A stretch of 64,000 nt of DNA from Odoribacter lunatus (GTDB taxonomy: Bacteria > Bacteroidota > Bacteroidia > Bacteroidales > Marinifilaceae), in assembly GCF_943193135.1 (NCBI RefSeq), contig NZ_CALPCZ010000013.1, positions 1 through 64,000 on the forward strand. The letters are read 5' to 3'. This document shows, one piece after another, positions 58,130-64,000 of this stretch. Each line of letters opens with the position of its first letter. Position 1 is the stretch's first letter. A model generated the notes under the pieces. The model was given only the letters and a program-made list of their open reading frames with translations, did no database searches and was not told the origin of the DNA. Position numbers and translations under genes: made by a program.

Positions 58130-59497
58130 ATGATGACAAAAAAAGGAACGATTTTATTGGTAGACGATAATAAGTCTGTCTTGATGGCTGTGGAGTTGTT
58201 GTTGAAAAGCTATTTTGAGAAGGTAATTACGTCTGTATCACCGGAAAGAATACCTTCTATTTTGGCGGAAGAGAAGGTGGATGTGATATTGTTGGATATG
58301 AATTTTTCGGCGGCTATTAATACAGGGAATGAGGGTTTGTTTTGGTTGGCCAGAATTAAAGAATTAAGTCCTGAGATTCCTGTGGTGCTTTTTACGGCTT
58401 ATGCGGATATCGAGTTGGCTGTAAAGGCGGTGAAGGAAGGAGCGGCGGATTTTGTTGTGAAGCCTTGGGATAATGCTAAATTGGTGGCGACGTTGCTTTC
58501 TGCTTACCGGTTGAGGGAGTCGCAGGGGGAGGTGAAGCAGTTAAGAGAGGAGAAGAATGTTTTAAAGAATCAGTTGAATCGTGAGCCTTCTATGCTGTGG
58601 GGTACTTCTCCGGCTATTATGCAGGTGTATAATTTGATAAGTAAGGTGGCAAAAACGGATGCCAATGTTCTGATTACAGGAGAGAACGGGACGGGGAAAG
58701 AGATGATTGCCCGTGAGATTCATCGGTTGTCCAATCGTTCTTCGGAGGTGATGATTTCTGTTGATATGGGGGCCGTGACGGAGACTTTGTTTGAAAGTGA
58801 GTTGTTCGGACATGTAAAAGGGGCGTTTACCGATGCGAAGGAAGACAGGGCAGGTAAGTTTGAAGCGGCTAATAAGGGGACGTTGTTTTTGGATGAAATA
58901 GGGAATCTTTCTTATGCGTTGCAGGCTAAATTACTAACGGCGTTACAAAGTCGTAAGATTGCCCGTATCGGTTCTAATAAACCGATTGATATAAATATTC
59001 GTTTGGTTTGCGCTACGAACCGGAATGTGCAGCAAATGGTTGAGAAAGGGGTGTTCAGGGAGGATTTGCTTTATCGTATTAATACGATTCATGTAGAAGT
59101 GCCGCCTTTGCGTGATCGTACAGAAGATATTGTGCCTCTTGCCGAATATTTTTTGAAGAAGTATATGTCGAAGTACGGTAAGGAAAATATTAAATTGCAG
59201 CAGACGGCGAAAAATAAATTGATGGAGTACAGATGGCCGGGAAATATCAGGGAGTTACAGCATACAATTGAAAAAGCGGTGATTATGTGTGAGGGGGATT
59301 CGATAAAGCCTTCCGATTTCTTTTTTAAGACTGTGACAACAACTTTTGTGGAAAAGAATGAGACGTTGGAGGAGATGGAGAGACAAATGATAAAGATGGC
59401 TATTGACCGAAGTAATGGGAATTTATCGGCAGTGGCTTCCCAATTAGGGATTACGCGGCAAACGCTATATAATAAGATGAAAAAGTATAATCTTTGA
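58130..59497 (+). CDS. Sigma-54-dependent response regulator (NtrC family)
   Basis: 455 residues. The receiver domain is residues 1-125, with the acidic pair Asp12/Asp13, phospho-acceptor Asp56 (VILLDMNF) and Lys111 (VVKPW). The AAA+ domain has Walker A GENGTGKE (184-191), the sigma-54 contact loop GAFTDA (231-236; GAFTGA in most, with the essential Thr kept), Walker [10 protein letters not shown] (251-259) and Arg-finger region. The C-terminal Fis-type HTH (about 415-455) reads [24 protein letters not shown]. It is followed three bases later by its kinase gene. The three sigma-54 promoters with shared upstream sites in this window are its likely targets. The start could also be the second Met. 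Confidence 0.93.
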   Translation: MMTKKGTILLVDDNKSVLMAVELLLKSYFEKVITSVSPERIPSILAEEKVDVILLDMNFSAAINTGNEGLFWLARIKELSPEIPVVLFTAYADIELAVKAVKEGAADFVVKPWDNAKLVATLLSAYRLRESQGEVKQLREEKNVLKNQLNREPSMLWGTSPAIMQVYNLISKVAKTDANVLITGENGTGKEMIAREIHRLSNRSSEVMISVDMGAVTETLFESELFGHVKGAFTDAKEDRAGKFEAANKGTLFLDEIGNLSYALQAKLLTALQSRKIARIGSNKPIDINIRLVCATNRNVQQMVEKGVFREDLLYRINTIHVEVPPLRDRTEDIVPLAEYFLKKYMSKYGKENIKLQQTAKNKLMEYRWPGNIRELQHTIEKAVIMCEGDSIKPSDFFFKTVTTTFVEKNETLEEMERQMIKMAIDRSNGNLSAVASQLGITRQTLYNKMKKYNL

Positions 59498-59500
59498 TTT

Positions 59501-60829
59501 ATGTTCCGGAGGATTTCGTTGCACCTTTTGTTGTATGTTTTGATTATCGTCGGTTTTACCGTAGGTGGATGCGTTTGTTTTGCAGCTGGGTTTTATGTCG
59601 GTGTGTGTGTGTGTGTAGGGGGAGGAATTGTTTTTATTTCCAAAACATTGACGTTGTATAATTCGGTAAATCGTAAGATTGCTTATTTTTTTGAAGCGAT
59701 AGAGAATGATGATTATTCTATTAATTTTATAGAGAGACAGGGTACTAGTTCGGAAATGTTTCTGAGCTTTATTCTTAATAAAATGAAGGGGATTGTGCAA
59801 AAGACCAGAATTCAGGCACAACAGAAGGAAAAATTTTATGAATTGATACTGGAAAGTATTAATTCAGGTATTGTGATATTGAATGCTGCCGGGTTCGTTG
59901 TGCAAACCAATGCTGCTGCATTGAAGTTGCTCGGTTTAAATGTGTTTACTCATGTTCGGCAATTAGATCATGTTGATCCCGCTCTTACAGTGTTGTTTGA
60001 AAATATTAAGTCGGGGGATGAGAAAGTTTGTTCATTAACAATGGAACGCGGGACGATTCAATTGAGTATTAAGGTTTCGGGTTTCTTGCTGGATAAAGAG
60101 GAGGTTCGTTTAGTCGTGATTCATGATATTAATAATGAGATGGATGAGAAGGAGATAGAATCATGGATTAAATTGATACGGGTTTTATCACATGAAATTA
60201 TGAATTCGATAGCTCCGATTACGTCTTTGAGTGATACGTTATTAGCTTTATATGAGAATGAAAATGGTGAAAGTCATCATATCAGGGAGAATGCGATAAA
60301 CGGGTTGCATGTTATTAGTGAGACGAGTAAAGGATTGGTTTCTTTTGTGGAGTCTTACAGGAAGTTTACCCGAATACCAACTCCCGCGAAAGAGTTGTTT
60401 AATGTTTTGGAATTTGTGCAGCGGATCGTGATTCTGTGTAGTGCTGAAGATAATTTTAATTCTGTAAGAATTGATACGAGTGAGGTGGTTGAGGATTTGA
60501 AGTTGTATGCGGATTCCAATTTGTTGGGGCAGGTGATGATTAATATAGTGAAGAATGCAATTCAGGCTTTGCAGGGGCGGGCGGATGCTGTTATTAAAAT
60601 TGCGGCTTATAAGACGAAAGATGACCGGACGATTTTTACTATCAAAGATAATGGTCCCGGTATACCAGAGGAGCTTATGAAGCAAATATTTGTTCCATTT
60701 TTTACTACGAAGAAGCAGGGCTCCGGTATTGGATTGAGCATAGCCCGGCAAATTATTCGAGCCCATAACGGGTCTATTCGGGTGCATTCGATTCCTGATA
60801 AGGAGACTCGTTTTACTATAGAATTGTAA
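59501..60829 (+). CDS. Membrane sensor histidine kinase
   Basis: 442 residues. Two membrane helices in the first 50 residues (LLLYVLIIVGFTVGGCVCF and AGFYVGVCVCVGGGIVFI) leave almost no periplasmic loop, so it probably senses within the membrane or in the cytosol. A PAS-like domain spans about 110-210 (SGIVILNAAGFVVQTNAAALKLLG). The phospho-acceptor is His231 in VLSHEIMNS. The ATP-binding domain has N box NIVKNAIQAL, G1 DNGPGIP, F box FVPFFTTK and G2 GSGIGLSIARQI. It starts three bases after the sigma-54 regulator stop and is its cognate partner. Similar kinases in Bacteroidota sit beside ABC exporters with FtsX permeases. Confidence 0.92.
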   Translation: MFRRISLHLLLYVLIIVGFTVGGCVCFAAGFYVGVCVCVGGGIVFISKTLTLYNSVNRKIAYFFEAIENDDYSINFIERQGTSSEMFLSFILNKMKGIVQKTRIQAQQKEKFYELILESINSGIVILNAAGFVVQTNAAALKLLGLNVFTHVRQLDHVDPALTVLFENIKSGDEKVCSLTMERGTIQLSIKVSGFLLDKEEVRLVVIHDINNEMDEKEIESWIKLIRVLSHEIMNSIAPITSLSDTLLALYENENGESHHIRENAINGLHVISETSKGLVSFVESYRKFTRIPTPAKELFNVLEFVQRIVILCSAEDNFNSVRIDTSEVVEDLKLYADSNLLGQVMINIVKNAIQALQGRADAVIKIAAYKTKDDRTIFTIKDNGPGIPEELMKQIFVPFFTTKKQGSGIGLSIARQIIRAHNGSIRVHSIPDKETRFTIEL

Positions 60830-60842
60830 GATATAGGTGGCT

Positions 60843-61457
60843 TTATCGGATAACTGATTTTATGTTTTCGATGAGCATGGTTACTGCTACGGAATTAAAG
60901 CCTCCTTCCGGAATAATAACATCTGCGTATTTTTTAGAAGGCTCAACAAACTCTTCGTGCATGGGTTTGACGGTGGTGATGTATTGACTGATGACGGATT
61001 TCATACTTCGTCCCCGTTCACTGACATCCCGCAATATTCGCCGAGCCAATCGGATGTCGGCATCCGTATCAACAAATACTTTGATGTCCATGAGGTCCCG
61101 TAATTGTTTATTTTCAAATATAAGAATTCCTTCTACAATCAAGACTTTAGCGGGGATGACTTTTATTGTTTTTGCCAGGCGGTTGTGGTCTACAAATGAG
61201 TATTCGGGGCGTTCGACCGGAACACCTTCTTTTAAAGCTTTGACTTGCTCAATCATCATTTGTGTATCAAATGCCTGCGGGTGGTCATAATTGAGTTTTC
61301 TTCTTTCTTCTAATGTGATGTCGTTGTTTTCTTTATAGTAGTAATCATGGCTGAGTGTTACAACGTCTTTTTCGGCAAATGCTTCGCGTAGTTTTTTTAC
61401 TAATGTACTTTTTCCTGAACCGGTACCTCCGGCAACGCCGATGACTGTTGTTTGCAT
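60843..61457 (-). CDS. udk: Uridine kinase
   Basis: About 204 residues. Walker A GGTGSGKST (residues 8-16), then LSHDYYYK, YDHPQAFD, RPEYSFVDH and the lid region RRILRDVSERGR are the uridine/cytidine kinase set. It phosphorylates uridine and cytidine with ATP or GTP in pyrimidine salvage. I start at the ATG at 61457 (MQTTVIGVAGG). The longer frame to 61556 runs into the glnA terminator and contains the -7 box at 61481-61488. It converges with the kinase gene, 13 bases apart. Confidence 0.94.
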   Translation of the reverse strand: MQTTVIGVAGGTGSGKSTLVKKLREAFAEKDVVTLSHDYYYKENNDITLEERRKLNYDHPQAFDTQMMIEQVKALKEGVPVERPEYSFVDHNRLAKTIKVIPAKVLIVEGILIFENKQLRDLMDIKVFVDTDADIRLARRILRDVSERGRSMKSVISQYITTVKPMHEEFVEPSKKYADVIIPEGGFNSVAVTMLIENIKSVIR

Positions 61458-61480
61458 GATTTTTAAGATTTTGATTGATA

Positions 61481-61488
61481 CAAATATA
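61481..61488 (-). promoter_or_regulatory. -7 box (TATATTTG) of udk
   Basis: Exact TAnnTTTG on the minus strand. The start is predicted near 61474, 17 bases before the ATG at 61457, which supports the short udk start. Confidence 0.65.
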
Positions 61489-61489
61489 T

Positions 61490-61517
61490 AAAAAGGCTGG
61501 CTTTTGCCAACCTTTTT
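61490..61517 (-). terminator. Terminator of glnA
   Basis: AAAAAGG(T/C)TGGC and GCCA(G/A)CCTTTTT form a 12-bp stem with one mismatch, ten bases after the glnA stop. It overlaps the upstream part of the udk promoter. Confidence 0.8.
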
Positions 61518-61527
61518 ATGTTTCACA

Positions 61528-63036
61528 TTATTCTGCGTTGAGGTATTTTTTGACAAGTTCGGTAAGACGTTCGGTGTTATTGCCGATTTCTTGTCTTAAT
61601 GTGCGGTCGTTGTATGATTTTAGTTTATGAATAATACCGTCGAGTAATTTAGGACTAAATACTTGGTGTTCTTCATAAATATGCCGTTGCTTTTCAAGGC
61701 ACTCGGCTGATTCTGCACATGACGCGGGTAAGTGGTTTAGTTTTTCGGCTGTTGCCTTGTGGGCATCATCAAAGATATTAACGCTTACATAGCGTTCTTG
61801 GGCATATTCGATTGCATTGACCATCTCAAATCCATGGCGTGCGGCTACTGCTAGTCCGGCTAAGAGCAAATAGAGGTCGGCAGACCCGTCAGGACAGCGG
61901 AATTCTACTGTTTGTTTTATACCTGGGTCGCTTTCTTGTGCGTTTTTTTCAAGTGGATTGGCATCTGTTATCATGTGTGATGCACCTTGAGTCCAGCCGA
62001 GTGGAACCCGGACAAGTACTGATCGGTTACGGTCTCCCCAACAGATGTTGGTCGGAGCTTCCTGGTGCGGTACCAGTCTGAAGTAGGAAGTTGGATTTGT
62101 ATTGCCAAAGGCTGTTAAAGAGGAGGCGATGTCGAGAATTCCAGCGATTGCTTTTAATGCCGCGGGTGTCAATTCTCCGTTTTTAATATACATATTTTGT
62201 CCGTTTTGCATTAAACGGGTATGTATGTGAAGTCCACTTCCGGCTTTGCCAGCTGTGATTTTGGGAGCGAAAGTCAGATTGATTCCGTATTGGTCCGCCA
62301 GTGTGCGCATAATCCACTTGGCAATGACCAATTGGTCTGCGGTGTCTTCAATATTGACAGGCAGGAATTCTATTTCATTCTGCTCGTAGGCAGTTGTTCC
62401 CAATGTAAAATTGCCGACTTCTGAATGTCCGTATTTGATTTGTCCTCCTGTTTGAGCAATAGCACGCATGCATTCGCAACGGAAAGCAGCCCATTTACAA
62501 AAAGGTGTGGATTCATGATAGCCTTTTTGGTCTTCAGTTTCAAAAAGTTCTTCTTTTTCGCTGATGACGTAATATTCTAATTCTCCCATTGCCTGAAATT
62601 CCATGCCGGTTACTTTCTTGAATTCCTCGTGTGCTTTTCGTAGGGTGTATTCCGGTGCGCTTTCCAATGGTTTGCCTTCTTTGGTGTAATAGCTGCATAG
62701 AATGTCAATTGCCGGAATTTCACTAAAAGGGTTCAGAAAAGCTGTTCGATAACGCGGAATAACATATAAATCGCTTGCTCCCGCCTCTATATAAGGAAAT
62801 AAACTTGAACCGTCTACACGTTCCCCATAGGTAAGGATACTGTCAAGGTGTTGGAGGCTGTTGATAATAAAGTTCAATGTTTTCAGCCGGCCATCTCCAC
62901 CGATATAACGAAAATTGACCATTTCAATGTTATTTTCCGTTATGTATTTGATGAGATCCGTTTTTGTAAAATCGTTACGGTCTTTTTGTAAAAATTGTAC
63001 TAATGGGTTAGGATTTAAGATATACTTGTTCTGCAT
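61528..63036 (-). CDS. glnA: Glutamine synthetase (GlnA, type I-like)
   Basis: 502 residues. The catalytic motifs are visible in order: GELEYYV and NEIEFLPV (metal-binding Glu), GSGLHIHTRL (metal-binding His), NTNPTSYFRLVPHQEAPTNICWGDRNRS (substrate and nucleotide site) and EFRCPDGSADLYLLLAGL (Glu and Arg of the active site). The protein condenses glutamate and ammonia with ATP. The N-terminal beta-grasp region is longer than in the E. coli enzyme, and the adenylylation Tyr loop of that enzyme is not evident, as in many non-proteobacterial forms. It has its own -7 box and terminator, so it is a single gene. Confidence 0.93.
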   Translation of the reverse strand: MQNKYILNPNPLVQFLQKDRNDFTKTDLIKYITENNIEMVNFRYIGGDGRLKTLNFIINSLQHLDSILTYGERVDGSSLFPYIEAGASDLYVIPRYRTAFLNPFSEIPAIDILCSYYTKEGKPLESAPEYTLRKAHEEFKKVTGMEFQAMGELEYYVISEKEELFETEDQKGYHESTPFCKWAAFRCECMRAIAQTGGQIKYGHSEVGNFTLGTTAYEQNEIEFLPVNIEDTADQLVIAKWIMRTLADQYGINLTFAPKITAGKAGSGLHIHTRLMQNGQNMYIKNGELTPAALKAIAGILDIASSLTAFGNTNPTSYFRLVPHQEAPTNICWGDRNRSVLVRVPLGWTQGASHMITDANPLEKNAQESDPGIKQTVEFRCPDGSADLYLLLAGLAVAARHGFEMVNAIEYAQERYVSVNIFDDAHKATAEKLNHLPASCAESAECLEKQRHIYEEHQVFSPKLLDGIIHKLKSYNDRTLRQEIGNNTERLTELVKKYLNAE

Positions 63037-63064
63037 ATTGTATGAATGTTAACGTTTTCGATAG

Positions 63065-63072
63065 CAAAACTA
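63065..63072 (-). promoter_or_regulatory. -7 box (TAGTTTTG) of glnA
   Basis: Exact TAnnTTTG on the minus strand. The start is predicted near 63058, 22 bases before the ATG. Confidence 0.65.
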
Positions 63073-63123
63073 TGAAAAATATTTAGAATATAGAAAGAAC
63101 GGTAATTACGTATTTTTCATCTA

Positions 63124-64000
63124 TTAGGGATTTACTTTTCTTTTAAAAGGAAGTCTGGGGAAAAGTTTTCTGAAACGAATGAGAAAAGGAGTAATACTAC
63201 TTCCTGCTATAATAAAAGTAACAGCACAGATAATCATGATAATACCGCATCCCAATCTGAATGTCAGAACTTCTCCGAAAACAGTAATGCCGAAGAATAC
63301 CGCCGTTAAAGGCTCTAAAGCTCCGAGAATAGCTGTTGGAGTAGAACCGATATATTGGATGGAAAGGGTAGTACAGAGAAAAGATACAGCAGTTGGGAAA
63401 AGAGCTAATGCTATCAAATTGCCCCATAAATACCACTCCTGTGCCAAACATAGACTTTTCCCGAAATCTACTCGGACAAAAAATAAAGACAATCCGAAAA
63501 GTAAGACATAAAAGGTTAGTTTAAGAGTCGCTATATCCTTTAAGATTGGGCGGTTTATGCTTACAATATAGATAGCATAGGAAAGCGCCGAGAGCATTAC
63601 TAGCAGAATACCTGTAAGATTAAGTGGCAAACCGTCCCCTCCTTTATAGAGTAACCCAATACCGACTAATGCCAATATAATACACAGAATAGTCTGAAAA
63701 GATAATCTTTCTTTGAAAAGACTGGCCATAATAATCGCAACCATAATCGGATATACGAATAACAGAGTAGAAGCGATACCGGCTTCCATATAATTATAGC
63801 TTTGAAACAATGGGAGAGAGGAAAGGGCGACTAATAATCCCATGATAATCAGAGGTACAATCTCTTTTCGTTGTAACTGAAAATTTCTCCCTCGTGCTTT
63901 AAGCATAAAACCCAATACCGGAATCGCAAACAGATATCTGAAAAAAAGAACCGAATCCGGATTCATGCCAGATTGATATAAAGGGAGGGCGAATAACGGA
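63124..64000 (-). CDS. EamA-family (DMT superfamily) transporter, N-terminus outside window
   Basis: The frame is open from the window edge (codons PLFALPLYQSG) through the ATG at 63966, so the true start lies beyond base 64000. About 292 residues are visible, with nine or ten membrane helices in two EamA repeats. The first includes SVLFFRYLFAIPVLGFML and GIASTLLFVYPIMVAIIMA, the second AISYAIYIVSINRP-like and STPTAILGALEPLTAVFFG. The phrase ALEPL(T)AV followed by a late helix is characteristic. These proteins export amino acids, nucleobases or related metabolites. The Lys/Arg-rich tail (RFRKLFPRLPFKRK) is cytosolic. Confidence 0.88.
   Translation of the reverse strand, partial: PLFALPLYQSGMNPDSVLFFRYLFAIPVLGFMLKARGRNFQLQRKEIVPLIIMGLLVALSSLPLFQSYNYMEAGIASTLLFVYPIMVAIIMASLFKERLSFQTILCIILALVGIGLLYKGGDGLPLNLTGILLVMLSALSYAIYIVSINRPILKDIATLKLTFYVLLFGLSLFFVRVDFGKSLCLAQEWYLWGNLIALALFPTAVSFLCTTLSIQYIGSTPTAILGALEPLTAVFFGITVFGEVLTFRLGCGIIMIICAVTFIIAGSSITPFLIRFRKLFPRLPFKRKVNP

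Noticed and set aside
1-64000. tRNA or rRNA genes, replication origin, prophage
   Set aside because: No cloverleaf, rRNA core, DnaA-box cluster or phage structural operon was found; only single phage-like genes occur.

Overview
The window is bacterial chromosome of the order Bacteroidales. Supporting signs are the Bacteroidota -7 promoter element TAnnTTTG in front of many genes, lipoproteins with a Cys-Ser-Asp-Asp-Asp start, an SprF/PorP-type type IX secretion protein beside a giant cargo protein with a C-terminal type-B sorting domain, TPR/transmembrane/HTH regulators, tricorn-type protease and DUF3244. A family such as Odoribacteraceae is possible, but the sequence alone does not fix the genus. 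No rRNA, tRNA or CRISPR array was seen.

Layout. 1-6100 is a variable, AT-rich accessory stretch: the start of an IS1595-type transposase, a long imperfect hairpin that may be an RNA gene, a T5orf172/GIY-YIG-like protein, a lipoprotein, a gene interrupted at a run of eight G (phase-variable or broken), an unknown gene, and a coupled two-gene module ending in a membrane protein. 6100-18700 holds a TPR-HTH regulator, a lone FtsX-type permease, a Cys-rich secreted protein, and a minus-strand operon of one ABC ATPase, three large FtsX-type permeases and a DUF5131 protein. 18.9-19.7 kb is a HEPN/MNT toxin-antitoxin pair. 19.7-28.5 kb is a surface operon: LRR lipoprotein, 2147-residue repeat protein, PorP/SprF. 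28.7-31.1 kb is cysQ, M18 aminopeptidase and an HMA metal-binding protein. 31.2-31.9 kb is an orphan ABC ATPase. 32-44.2 kb has two paralogous RND efflux operons separated by a serine recombinase. 44.2-49.3 kb is a second accessory stretch: mazF remnant, structured RNA candidate, DUF2971 protein plus trypsin-like protease, a palindromic element, and an MqsR-like/Panacea toxin-antitoxin pair. 49.5-64 kb has a tricorn-like protease, DUF3244 protein, TPR-HTH regulator, a TolC/MacA operon, a sigma-54 response regulator and its kinase, udk, glnA and a partial EamA transporter.

The most interesting result is regulatory. Three separate transcription units that together supply a MacAB-TolC-like export system (ATPase plus permeases at 10-18.7 kb, orphan ATPase at 31 kb, TolC plus MacA at 55-58 kb) each carry a sigma-54 (-24/-12) promoter. 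Each also has a pair of TGT-N11-ACA sites, centred 21-22 bp apart, at the same distance upstream (proximal site 63-64 bp and distal site 84-86 bp from the first G of the -24 element). The NtrC-type regulator encoded next to the TolC unit, with its kinase, is the obvious activator. This looks like one dispersed sigma-54 regulon controlling an FtsX-family export machine, perhaps sensing envelope stress or peptides.
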